Positions 46,115 through 58,804 of a DNA stretch of 64,000 nt are shown here, piece by piece; position 1 is the stretch's first letter, and each line of letters opens with the position of its first letter. The position numbers and the translations under genes were made by a program. The notes below the pieces were generated by a model, which searched no databases, was not told where the DNA came from, and saw nothing but the letters and a program-made list of their open reading frames with translations. Origin of the DNA: Dolomedes plantarius (lineage: Eukaryota > Arthropoda > Arachnida > Araneae > Dolomedidae); NCBI GenBank assembly GCA_907164885.2, contig OU015497.1, positions 70,199,429 through 70,263,428 on the forward strand. Reading direction: 5' to 3'.

Positions 46115-46765
46115 TATATATATACATATATGATGATGATGATATACGCAGACAAATGAATAGACATTTAAGGCTTTCCATGGCTTCTTGCGTTAACAAG
46201 ATGTAGTCGGAATGAGCAGTATCAAATTCATTCAAACTATCCAATTGGTGGTAATAATACATTTATTCACTGTTCACGTTATGGTTTTTTAATAATTAAA
46301 CACATTATAGCAAATATAACAGTCGGGAAGCTATTTACCTATTTACAAAGAACAGAGAGTATGGATAATGTTGACCACTCAATCCTAGAGGTCAATCTCT
46401 AAGTACGCAGACATTCTCACCACCAGAAAGAAATATAGTCTCCTTTGCCCTGGTGGTTATCTGTGGACAAATACGTTTCGTGAAAGATATGCGCCATCCA
46501 GACTATCGAGAGTTACAGCATTAAAACTAGAGAGTCAATGGAATAGAATTAATTGTGGTGTGGCGTTATTATTATAAGATAATTAATAGTGGTGAGGTGT
46601 TATTATTTACATACACACACACTATACAATACTTTAATAACATAAATTGCTATAAATACTATAAATTACTTTCATAGACTTTTTATTTCTTTTTTTCTCT
46701 TTTAGGCAGGCATGTGCCTTTTCTATGTCTCTACAACCTATATCGCTACTTCTTTGGCTTATGTA
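46115..46765. other. Unassigned sequence
   Basis: Short TA and GAT repeats at 46117-46145. No coding support. Confidence 0.5.
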
Positions 46766-46780
46766 CAGGGTGATTTTTGG
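46766..46780. repeat. Isolated mariner-type terminus
   Basis: TA then CAGGGTGATTTTTGG, the same opening as the mariner-type copies, but the next bases differ and no partner end was recognised nearby. It may be a second subfamily or chance. Confidence 0.3.
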
Positions 46781-46904
46781 AAAGATGTTCTTTTACGCGG
46801 CTTACAGTAGAGTAAATTGGCAGAAATCGTAACGTAAGGAAAAAGTGTTATGCCCCCTCCATCTAATCTCAGTGCGAATATATTAAACTAATCACTGCAA
46901 CTCG

Positions 46905-46985
46905 TGCTAAAGCTGGCATAGTGTTAGAGTGCGGTGCTTTTATACTTTGGTCCCCGGTTCCATCACGGTGGATGCGTTTTATGTA
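46905..46985 (+). mobile_element. tRNA-like SINE head (weak)
   Basis: TGGCATAGTGTTAGAGTGCG resembles an A box and GGTTCCATCAC a degenerate B box at a plausible distance. There is no recognised tail or duplication. Confidence 0.35.
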
Positions 46986-47114
46986 GATAATTCTAAATAT
47001 TTGAATTTTATTCTTTTAATTCTTATTATAATTTTAATTTTACTTATTTGAAGAGGGCTTGATTCTTATATTTGTATTTACTGCCGAGCACATATTTTCT
47101 GATGCACACATCTT

Positions 47115-47154
47115 GCTACTGGGGGTAAAGTCATTCGACTTTACCTCCAGTAGC
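47115..47154. repeat. 18-bp hairpin, one mismatch
   Basis: GCTACTGGGGGTAAAGTC (47115-47132), loop ATTC, GACTTTACCTCCAGTAGC (47137-47154). Confidence 0.9.
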
Positions 47155-47324
47155 ACAATATGTGCATCTCCAAGAATCTTTATGGCACTTCAAGAATATT
47201 TATATACCTCGCTACCATAATCCCTTCAGGCGACCTTTACGTCTCTTTCTCTTTCTCTCTCTCTCTTTCTATTATATACGATTGTATGTGTAAGTGTAAA
47301 TATTATATAAACATACTTATCTAT

Positions 47325-47624
47325 CGATCGTTATTAGAATATACCGAGAGAGATTCTAAATTACTTAACCAAAATTTCCATAAACTTCCACTCATATTGG
47401 CTGGAGACTTCAACGTTAACTTCAATGATAAAGAAAAATTTGAAAAGCTCACATCTTTTTTATCAGGTACATTTGGTTTCAGTATTAATAATGACCCAGC
47501 GCTGTTCACAACGAAATACTGTACAACCGTTGATGCTGTTTTCTCGAGATACTTGGATAAAATTGAATCTCAAACATATGCATCTTATTATAGTTGCCAT
47601 AAGCCAATAATTACCATGATATAA
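47325..47624 (+). pseudogene. Endonuclease (EEP family) C-terminal fragment of a mobile element
   Basis: The frame contains LPLILAGDFNVNF, with the GDFN motif of the exonuclease-endonuclease-phosphatase fold, then TVDAVFSRYLDKIES and SYYSCHKPIITMI, where the His in CHKPI matches the catalytic SDHxP-type end. About 100 residues, the last third of the domain. Such domains nick target DNA in non-LTR retrotransposons and also occur in Helentron-type Helitrons; the TTKYCTTVDAVFSRYLDKI style reminds me of the latter, but this is uncertain. The first 50 residues of the open frame (47160-47320), with a CT-rich stretch, are probably unrelated. Confidence 0.6.
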
Positions 47625-47986
47625 TATAATGATAAAATTTAAAAAGATTTTTTTCTTATTTGGAATTTTTTATATATAATTTATAATTCCCTATTTTATA
47701 TTTAATTTTTAATAAATGACTATTTTTCCTAAATATTAAATGAAATTTATAGATTTAAATCCTTACTTTACATTTTTGCTTTCAAAAAATGATTAAAAAT
47801 AAAAATAAAATATACAAATTCGATAGAGCGAGAGAGAGAGAGTTAGTTGAACGAAAGAGGGCTGAGCTTTTTGGCGTGACAAAAATACACTAATATAGTC
47901 AATAGAAATCTACATATTAAATCATGTTTAGAGTTGAAAAAATAACGTAAGGAACTTTGTTCCTGACTTGGGTCCCCCGACCGCAC

Positions 47987-48914
47987 TTTTTTTTTTTTTT
48001 TTTTGAAACTGACACTACTCAGAGCCATCTGTAGCGCGATCTATCAACCGGAATTCCACCAAAACTGATAGAGGAACTAAGGGCGACATGGGAAAGAGTT
48101 TCCGTTAAAAATTAAGTTCCAAAAGTCGCCGATAGGGGAAGTTGTGGGGCTGTTGTTGTCGGCTCACCAGTCAATTTGCACAAAATACAAGTAAAACATC
48201 AAAATCCAAATTCATGACTACGTAGTCGACAGCAGTGCTAATATTTGGGGCTATAAAGATATGGGGTGAATACCTACAAATTGTAATAAGGAGACAAATT
48301 TATAACAAAATATTTCACTGCAACACCACTTTATGCAGCAAATTTAGTTCTCCTTCCTTCAATGAAACCACCATCCTGGTGTACGACACATTTAATTTTG
48401 TACACTAAGTTTTCAACGGCCGAGCGTAACATGTCACCAGGAATGTTCACCACAGTCCGGAATATGTTGTTCTTTAGGGTCGCCAAGTTCGAGACACCAC
48501 CAAAATACATCTTAGACTTTTAATAACCCCACAGAAAGAACTCACATGGCTTAGGTCTGGGGAGCGAGGTAGCCATGCAAGTGGGAAAAAGCGACTGATG
48601 ACCTTTTCTTCTGTAAAGCGATGGCACAACAAATTCCGCACCGATCTTTATGGCCCAAAGTACTGTTGTTGCTGTCGACTACGTAGTCATGAATTTGCAT
48701 TTTGATGTTTTACTTGCGTTTTATGCAAATTCTTGGGCTCGCCGACAACAACAGCGCCATATCTTCCCCTATCGTCGACATATGGAACTTTTTTTTTTCA
48801 TGGAAACTCTTTCCCATGTGGTTTTTAGTCCCTCTATCAGTTTGGTGGAATTCTAGCTGATATATCACGCTACAGGTGGCTCTGAGTGGTTTCAATTTAA
48901 TAAAAATCACCCTG
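47987..48914 (-). mobile_element. Mariner-type element, copy 2
   Basis: The right end AAAAATCACCCTG (48902-48914) with TA after it is intact. The left end has lost CAGGGTGA and starts in T18 at 47989. Long inverted repeats pair about 48006-48260 with 48640-48900 (GTAGCGCGATCTATCA, ACTACGTAGTCGACAG). The middle is a minus-strand transposase tail. Same family as 21270-22242. Confidence 0.88.
48320..48640 (-). pseudogene. Mariner-type transposase tail, copy 2
   Basis: The minus strand carries the same C-terminal region as copy 1: the LP.W..RS.D-like segment near 48560-48600, a partly shifted FCGVIKS region, and a segment matching VHQDGG-type sequence at about 48365-48390. It is shifted and stopped in several places. 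Only the last part of the catalytic domain is represented. Confidence 0.7.
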
Positions 48915-49945
48915 TATAACAGCAGTATCACGTAGGTGAACCAATGTCACGTACTCCTTATGAGGAGATAGCAGAAGAATGTCCTAGTTTTGCTTTAATA
49001 CATTGTTTCCAGAATAGTTGTTCCATTGCATCCTAGCCACGAAATGCCTTAACACGCACTTTTCCTGTTCATATGTTGTAGGTTTTTATCTTTACAATAA
49101 TGCGTACGATAATAAGAAAGGGAGAGGAAAATAGGTTATGAGATCACAGCTGAGTGCGTTCAAAGTATTGTAGTAAAAACGGAAAATAATAATAAGGTTG
49201 ATGTCTCTGAGGATAAACCTTATTATGACAGTCTGTTAAGAGTCATGGCATTTAAAATAATATTTAGTTTCCATTATATTTGTAAAGAGTTTTCCTCTTG
49301 ATTTTTGTATACTTACAAGTTAAATATTTAGCTTATATATTGACGAGTGCATTATTTAAAAAAACTGTTAAAAATATATAAGAGAATAAACAACATAGAA
49401 TATAACTGATGTTAGGAAGAATGGCTGCAAAAATATGTTTCGGGAGGCTGACTGCATTAAATCTTAACCGATTCGAATGTTTAATATTCGTAATCCAACA
49501 AAAATTGAAGCTTTTCTTTTTTTTTTACTTTAACTTTTTCATTACTCCCTCTAATAATGTTTAATAAATTGTCTTCGCCATAAATCCTTCTTGCTGTTTG
49601 GAACCTTGTTTTTCAAGTCGGTAATATATTTCATCCCTCTAAGTGACGAGTAAAGGATCGAAACGTATTCTTATATATTTATTTATTTTTTCTAAATTAT
49701 GTGATTTCCTAGCTAATCTACATCTGTTTTTTGAGGTACTTTTTATATTTTCCTGGTGCCTAATTTCAGATGGGCTTCATCTCGATGGATTTTGTCTAGC
49801 AATTTTGTCATATTAGAGTCACATTAATATATATTTTCGAGTATATTAGCTTTCACTGTTTTGCGTTGTCGGACATATTGAATTACGACACAAAACTGCG
49901 ACGAAAACGTGCTATACATAGAATTAATGCTACTATGTAATCCGT
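48915..49945. other. Unassigned sequence
   Basis: No recognised frame or repeat. Confidence 0.5.
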
Positions 49946-49950
49946 CAAGT

Positions 49951-50160
49951 CACCCACAAGGTATAGTGGTTAGCATCGTGGGCTCTCACGTCGTGGGCTT
50001 GGGTTCAAATAAAGTTTGGTCGTTACCGTGTTATCCCCTCATAGAGAGCAATGCTGGCTTATCTAAATGTTGCTTCCATGATAAAGTAGACAGAAAAACT
50101 TCGCGATCAATTTTTAAAAAGTGAATGCCTCACGACAAGTGCCTCCGCATTACATAAAAT
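49951..50160 (+). mobile_element. tRNA-derived SINE, same family as 5.4 kb
   Basis: Head GGTATAGTGGTTAGCATCGT (A box) and GGGTTCAAAT (B box), then a body ending ACGACAAGTGCCTCCGCATT, which is identical to the 3' segment of the 5414-5719 SINE. The head differs from that copy, so the two may be subfamilies sharing a tail. No clear duplication. Confidence 0.75.
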
Positions 50161-51590
<1,430 letters not shown>

Positions 51591-52269
51591 TTTATCTGGC
51601 ATTGATTCGAAAATTGAATAACGTTTTGTTTCGTGTAGTGGTTGGTACAGAGATGATATGCTTGATTACTTGTTTGGTGATATTAAATAATTTAAAAGAA
51701 TGATTTAAGTAAAGAAAACAGCATATTTGGTGGATTTTACTCGAAGAGTCATTTATACAAACTAATAAAATATAAAATATGAATCATCACATCATTTTGA
51801 GGTCACTGCATGATCCTGCCATTGGTTTCAAAATTTAATAACATTGTCATTCCTGTAGTGGTGAAGAGATGATATGCTTCATAATCTGTAAGCTGATGCT
51901 AAATAAGTTATAGAAATAATTTTATAACGTTTTTCGGAAAGAAATCAGTACTATTTTAGATCATTAGTTTTATATACACTCTAACAAATTATAAGACACA
52001 AATCGTCACATCATATTGAAGACATTGGGTGATCCTGACATTGAGTCAAAAATTGAATAACGTTTTGTTTCGTGTAGTGGTACAGAGATGATATGCTTCA
52101 TTACTTGTTTGGTGATGTTAAATAATTTAGAAGAATGATTTAAGCGAAGAAAACATCATTTTTGTTAGATTTTACTCGAAGAGTCATTTATAGAAACTAA
52201 TAAAATATAAAACATGAATCATCACATCGTTTTGAGGATACTACATGATCCTGGCAATGATTTGAAAAT

Positions 52270-53234
52270 AACACTGATCCATCTATATTGAGAGCATTGA
52301 CTCTCGAACTACTTCATACTCATTACCCCGAACCAGGGTGGCGACGGATCTTCACAGACGGGTCCCTCCTGGGCGATGGCCATAATGCAGGTGCTGGAGT
52401 CGTATCGAGGATCTTCTGTCTACGTTCTTGTGGGGAGAGGTTCTGCGGTTGTCGAAGAAATTGCTTCGATCCGTACAGCCCTTTCCCAACTCCTCTGTCA
52501 TCTAGATAAGTTCAGAAGAACCGTTGTCCTCTGCGACTCCAGAGCTGCCCTGCAGGCTATCATTTCTGACAATTCCCCCCTAACGAAAGACATTTTGGAC
52601 TGTCGCCGTCACCTTCAGACACTAGCTTCTCATGAGAAAACCATTGTCCTCCAGTGGGTACCTGACCACTGTGGTGTCCCAGGCAATAAGAAAGCGGACT
52701 TTCTGGATAAGAGGGGCGCTCTGATTAAGCAGAGTATTATCCGCCCCCTGCCCCTCTGTACAATCAAACATCTTGTCCAGAAGTCTTTCAAAGCCCGTGC
52801 TCAAGAGGACCTATCCAATCGGGTAGCCCACAAGACATGGGCGACTACCATCCCGAAATTATTTAATGGCCCAAGACGTAGAGCAGTTGCTGAGTTCCGC
52901 CTAGCCACCGGACATGACTGCCTACGGAAACATCTCTTCAGACCCGACATTGTTCCTTCCCCGGCCTGCACCCTGTGCGGCTCCGGCGAGGATATGGACT
53001 CCGTCCATCTTTTGCACTGCTCTGCACTAAGCAAGTCTTCTCTCCTTGAGCGTTACTGGGAGGCTAGAGACAAATAAGATTGATGAACTATTTGTTACAG
53101 CTTTAATTTCTTATTTCTTTATGCTCTGTATTTGTTTTGTATTCCCCCCTGTATTTGTTTTGTATCCCCGTATTTTTGTATTCCCTAGTACCAGCTGTAA
53201 TTGTTCATAATCTGCCATTAGAAATAAAAAAAAA
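52270..53234 (+). mobile_element. 5'-truncated LINE in the satellite
   Basis: Flanked by the 11-bp duplication GATTTGAAAAT (52259-52269 and 53235-53245), which is satellite sequence. The 3' end is GAAATAAAAAAAAA, with an AATAAA signal inside the tail. It encodes RNase H and the LINE C-terminal region. Confidence 0.93.
52288..53077 (+). pseudogene. LINE RNase H and C-terminal domain
   Basis: The first frame has WRRIFTDGSLLGDGHNAGAG, the start of RNase H with its first catalytic Asp. A one-base shift near 52410 moves to a long frame: GSAVVEEIASIRTAL with the Glu, TVVLCDSRAALQAI with the second Asp, and LQWVPDHCGVPGNKKADFLD with the last Asp. Then comes the C-terminal part RRRAVAEFRLATGHDCLRKH and a cysteine/histidine knuckle, CTLCGSGEDMDSVHLLHC, and the stop at 53075-53077. 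Reverse transcriptase is missing through 5' truncation. Little decay apart from the one shift, so the insertion is fairly young. Confidence 0.9.
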
Positions 53235-55644
53235 GATTTGAAAATTGAATAACATTGTCATTCTTGTAGTGGTGGAGAGATGATATGCTTGATTATTTGT
53301 TAGCTGGTGCTAATTAATTTATAGAAATAATTTTATAGCGTTTTTCGTAAAGAAATCAGCACTATTTTAGATTATTGGTTTTATATACACTCTAATACAA
53401 TACAAAACACAAATCGTCACATCGTTTTGAAGACATTGGGGGATTCTGGCATTGAGTCAAAAATTTAATAACATTGTCTTTCATGTAGTGGTACAGAGAT
53501 GATATGTTTGATTACTTGTTTGATGATGTTAAATTATTTAAAAGACTGATTTAATTAAATAAAACAGCATATTTGGTAGATTTTACTTGAAGAGTCATTA
53601 ATACAAACTATTAAAATATAAAACGTTAATCATCACATCATTTTGAGGCCACTGCATGATCCTGGTTTTGGTTTGAAATTTCAATAACATTGTCATTCTT
53701 GTAGTGATAAGGATAGGATACTTGATTATTTGTTGGCTGATGCTAAATAATTTATAGAGTTAATTTTATAACACTTTTCGTAAAGAAATCAGCACTATTT
53801 TAGATTATTGGTTTTATATATACTCTAATACAGTATAAAACACAAATTGTCACATCGTTTTGAAGACATTGGCTAATCTTGGCATTGATTCGAAAATTGA
53901 ATAACGTTTTGTTTCGTGTAGCGATACAGACATGATATTTTTGATTACTTGTTTATGTTAAATAATTTAAAAGAATGAATTAAGTAAAGAAAACAGCATT
54001 TTTGTTAGATTTTACTCAAAGAGTCATTTATACAAACTAATAAAATATAAAACATGAATCATCACATCATTTTGAGGATACTGCATGATCCTGGCAATGA
54101 TTTGAAAATTGAATAACATTGTCATTCTTGTAGTGGTGGAGAGATGATATGCTTGATTGTTTGTTGGCTGATGCTAAATAATTTATAGAAATTATTTTAT
54201 ATTGTTTTCGTAAAGAAATCAGCACTATTTTAGATTATTCATTTTATATACACTCTAATAAAATATAAAACACAAATCGTCACATCGTTTTGAAGACATT
54301 GGCTGTTCCTGGCATTGAGTCAAAAATTGAATAACATTATCTTTCGTGTAGTGGTACAGAGATGATATGCTTGATTACTTGTTTGGCGATCTTAAATGCC
54401 TAATAAAAATAATTAGAATGCTCTTCGTAAAGAAACCAACATTTATTAGACAATTAGTGTCATGTGTAATATATTAAAATATAAAATATGAATTATCATA
54501 TCATTGTGAGGACACTGCACTGTTGTGGCATTGATTCGAAAACTGAATAACATTTTGTTTCGTGTAGTGGTGAAGAGATCATATACTTGATTACTTTCTT
54601 GGTGATCCTAAATTATTTATAAAAATAATTGTATAATCCTTTCAAGACAGAAGAAACCAGCATTCTTTAAAGTTATTAGTTTTTATATACAAACTAATTA
54701 AAAAAAAACATAAATTACATCATTGTGAAAACAGTGCATGATTCTTGTATTGATTCGAAAATAGATCGAAAATTGATTAGATCATTTTGTTTCCTACAGG
54801 GGTTCAGAGATGATACGCTCGATTATTTGTTTGGTGATCCTATCTAATTTTGAGCAAATAATTATATAATGATTTTCTTAAAGAAATCAGCATTTGTTTA
54901 TGTTATTAGTGTCATATCCATATTAATAATATATAACACATGAATCGTCACACCATTTTGAGGACACTAAAAGGTACTACCATTGATTCGAAAACTGAAA
55001 AATAGTTTGTTCCGCCTAGTGATGCACAGACCATATGCTTGATTTCTTGCTAGGTGATCGTAAATAATATACACAAATAAATGTAAAATGCTCTTCGTAA
55101 GGGAACCAGCATTCTTTAAGATATTAGTGTCACATATAAACCAATAAAATATATAACATGAATTATCACATCATTGGGAAGACATTGAACGATCCTGGCA
55201 TTAATTCGAAAATTGAATAATATTTTGTTTCGTGTAGTGGTTCTTAGACGATATGCTTGATTACTTTCTGGGAAATCTTCAATAATTTATAGAAATAATT
55301 TTGCAGTGCTTTTCCGTAAAGAAATCAACATATTTTTGGATCATTAGTTCCGTATACAAAAAAAAAATTACTAAACATAAATCATCCCATCATTATGAGT
55401 ACACTGCACGATCTTGGCATTGGACTGAATAATTCAATAACCATTTTCTTTCATGTCGGGGTTCAGAGATAGTATGCTTTATTAGTTGCTGGGTGATCTT
55501 AAAAAATTTACACAAATAAAGATACAATTCTTATTGGAGAGAAACTAGCAATCTTTCGAGTTGATAGTGTCATTTACACACCAACAAAATATAAAACGAG
55601 AATCATTGCATCATTCTGAGTACACTGCATGATCCTTCCATTGT

Positions 55645-57310
55645 TAGTGTGAAATTTATGGCATTTAAACGAAATCACGATACTTGCTATAATGATTAAT
55701 CTATTAGAATCTCTGAGATTCAACCAAGATTTTTTCGTCACCAGAAGGACACCTTTCCTACATTTTTAACCTTTTCTTTTCTTGTAGACCAGCGTCAATG
55801 AGCCTTTTTTAATGTAAACACTATTCCATTATATGCGGTAATTTTATTGATAAAATAGATAATGAGATTTTTATAAAAGATAAGACATAACTATCACAGA
55901 TTTTTTTCGTGGTTCTTCTCTGCTGGAAAGAGGAATTTTTGAGCATTTTTATTCAATCTGTCATCCACTTTTTGCAAGGCTAATGATGTCGAGCGTTTTT
56001 CTTTTCAGTAAACAGTATTCGTGCACGTGTTGACGAGATGGATTTTTCATCAGTAGGAAAAAAACTTTTACTATATAAAAGAACTAAAGTAAATGATTAA
56101 TATAATGTTTATTCATTATGATTTTAAAGAAGAAAATTAACTTGTTTTATGTTAAAAAGTATTAATGAGGGTTTTGTGACAGATTATTTGCATTTGATAT
56201 TAAATATCTTGATGACTGAAATTATATTTACATGCTTCAGTATTTAAATAAAGATTCGCATGTACTTACGAACGTTCTAGAAATATACATAGAAAATATT
56301 TTAGCAAAAGGAGTTTTTAAGTATGAAATCACAAAAATTTACTGTTATTTTCCTTCAGTTTTTAAAATCTTACTTATCACTTCTAAAGTCAACGAAGTTT
56401 TTATTATATGTGCAACAGAAATGAAAATCTTTTAATGTTTTCCTCAAAGTTTTCAAAACCCTATCCTTCATGAATCTTCGAAGTAAAGTTTATATCTCAC
56501 CATTACATCTGAATTTTAACATAAGTCCTTCATTTTAATCTTCAGGATAATTCATATAGAAATAATAAGTATAAAAATCATTCTTTCGCTATGGAAAGTT
56601 TAACTTAATTTTATTTGTTATGAGATTCCGGATCCTTGAATAATGTTTCTTTCTGTAAATGACACAGGAATAAGAAAAAGTTCAAATTGACAACGTTATT
56701 TAAAATGTATTGAATCATATGCGTCACTGAGGTAGGAGAGTTTAAACCAGCCATACTCGAACTTAATTTCTCTTTTGCCACATGCAAGTTTGCTACGTTA
56801 CGCGAGCATCAATATAGTACAATATACCTCATAATATAATATAATGGACTAACTCTTGATCGTATAGATTGTGATGGTAGTGGTAGCTAATTTCTGGTGT
56901 GAGACCAATTGGGATAAACTATTACAAGCGCTACTTGTTTGATTGACCAAAAATATCGTTTCTTGCGTTGTGTTACAAATACTATATGAGCCTTCTGATG
57001 GAAAAATAATAGACAGATTTATTGGAGCATAAAAAACATATAAAAACTTCATAACAGTAACTCATCACATTTACTATATTCGATAACCTTACTTCGTCAT
57101 TACACTTTAAAATAAACATTCAATTTCAAACCCTCAATCAGATATGGGTTACTTATTAATCATCAATTATTTACTAATGAGGTATCTTACTAAACAAACA
57201 CTTCTATAATTCACCTTAGCAATTGTCATTAATTATGTCACTTCATTAAATATGGATGAGAGGCAGCTAGGCAAAATAACACTTAGTGATCAAATAATAA
57301 ACGTCACACA
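55645..57310. other. Unassigned AT-rich sequence
   Basis: No recognised feature. The open frames at 56232-56435 and 56849-57052 have no family resemblance. Confidence 0.5.
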
Positions 57311-58465
57311 TACCTGACGTGTTGCATTTTTGCACCGTCCTCCCGAACTCAGATTCGACTTGGCATTTTCAGCTAGGAAAGGGTCCTTTGTGTTGGGGCA
57401 CTATCGCGATGCGATACTCACTTTTTGTCTGCGGCCGGGGTAGGCTGGGTGGTCTCGTGGCTTCCCGTTGTCCAGCGCTGGTATCAATCGGTCCCTTGAG
57501 ACGGATAATTTACTCTTCATAGATCTACTCTTTCTGCATCCGTAGAGGGTCCTTTGAATGTCGATGATGTCTCCTAGACGCGGTAGCTCATTTCAGGCTA
57601 TCATCAGGTCTCGTGCGGTTTTCTTCTCCTTATTTATCGACTTGCCTCCGTGCTAATTTCTCAGCAGTTAATTCCTCGTGATTCTCATTCTTTATCGAAT
57701 TGCGCGACACCGCTCCGATTTCTTTCTCAAATGAATTCGTCTCTCTTATTCAGCCTCTCTGGAAACGGTAAACATCTCGATTCTATGACTGGTTATCTGC
57801 TCGGTCCGTGCCATATTCTATTATCGCTGCAAGCCGTGCTCCGTTCTCTTGCTAGCACCAAGACTACACTTTCAGCTTCGTTGTATATGGGGGTATCATC
57901 TTATTTCTACGTCGCCAACAACAAATCTGCTTGTTCAATCTTTTTTTCTTCTCTAATAACTTTTTGCCCTTCTTAACTAACTCCTCCTATTTTTTTCATT
58001 TGATTGGTCATCTATTTTTTTGTCATACTGTATTGGTTCTCCTTCCTTCTTCTCGAAATTTCTATTTCCGCCTTCGCTTAGGGCGTGTCGCATTTACTCA
58101 TTATCACTTCTCTTCTCACGGTTACCTCTGATTTCTTGGATCCCCATCTGCTTCTTCTTTTTGATTCCCGTAGCTAACTCATTCCTGTATTCATCGTTCC
58201 CTCTCTTTTATTCATCCCGCACTTAATCACTATTCTACACATCTGCATTCCCTCTTCTTTGGCCGATCCGTTTACTCAAGAGATGTTTCTATCTAACTAA
58301 GTCCTTACAAATCGGCTACCTCTCCGTTTGCATTCCTTTTCTTATCAATTTCCCGTCTTATTGCGGTCTTCTAGTCATCTTTATAATTTATGTCCCTTAT
58401 TCTAGACCTTTTTATCACATTTCCTTAATTTTGTACCATGTCACGCTATTTACCCCGTGACATAT
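57310..58465. other. Pyrimidine-rich block of unknown origin
   Basis: The plus strand is strongly C+T rich and less AT-biased than its flanks. Open frames on the plus strand (57650-57976 and overlapping ones) are Ser/Leu/Phe-rich, as the base bias dictates, and resemble no family. Near 57430-57495, GTAGGCTGGGTGGTCTCGTG and GGTATCAATCGG could be weak A and B boxes. The block ends with ATGTCACG...CGTGACAT (58438-58463), a small inverted repeat. Confidence 0.45.
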
Positions 58466-58740
58466 AATAACGTAAAAAATAAAACTGAAATCTAAATGCT
58501 TTCAAATGTTTATAAAAAAAATAAGTGTGGTTGTGACATGGAACTCAACTTTTGGAATTATTTTAATTATTATGCTATTTTCACTCTAAAAAAATCATTC
58601 AATCCCATTTAATTATACAATTGTTTTCTTATTTCAAAATTTTTAAACAACAATTATTCTGTTCCATGCACATTTTCTAAGTATATATTATTTTATTTTG
58701 TGTTATATCAAATTTTGTCTGTTTTCTGAAAATCCTCGCT

Positions 58741-58800
58741 GTGGTATTTCAAACCAGGTTTCCTGGGTGAAAGGAATGTGCTCCCTACATGCAGATAATT
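58741..58800 (-). repeat. tRNA-Glu-like relic (weak)
   Basis: Minus strand: CATTCCTTTCACCCAGGAAA then CCTGGTTTGAAATACCA. CTTTCACCCAGG resembles the anticodon arm of a glutamate tRNA and GGTTTGAAATACC a B box. The D arm and acceptor stem are not formed, so it is a SINE or pseudogene relic at most. Confidence 0.35.
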
Positions 58801-58804
58801 CACC

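Larger units (their letters stand above)
51595..55640. repeat. About 215-bp satellite, 14 monomers, alternating types
   Basis: Monomers share GAAAATTGAATAAC, GTAGTGGT.CAGAGATGATATG and CTTGATTACTTGTT. Starts are at about 51609, 51830, 52040, 52255 (split by a LINE), 53448, 53664, 53882, 54096, 54312, 54530, 54750, 54970, 55195 and 55410. The first eight alternate between type A (AACGTTTTGTTTCGTGTAG, GAAAACAGCAT, GAAGAGTCATTTATACAAAC) and type B (AACATTGTCATTCTTGTAG, GAAATCAGCACTATTTTAG, TATATACACTCTAATA, GTCACATCGTTTTGAAGACA), a dimer of about 430 bp. The later monomers are more diverged. Confidence 0.93.

Noticed and set aside
46766..48914. A single 2.1-kb mariner bounded by CAGGGTGATTTTT at 46766 and its inverse at 48914
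   Set aside because: Sequence after the first few bases at 46766 does not match the long inverted repeat, whose true partner starts near 48006.
57430..57500. tRNA-like head of another SINE
   Set aside because: The B box match is poor (GGTATCAATCGG) and what follows is a long pyrimidine-rich block with no SINE body or tail; kept only as a remark.
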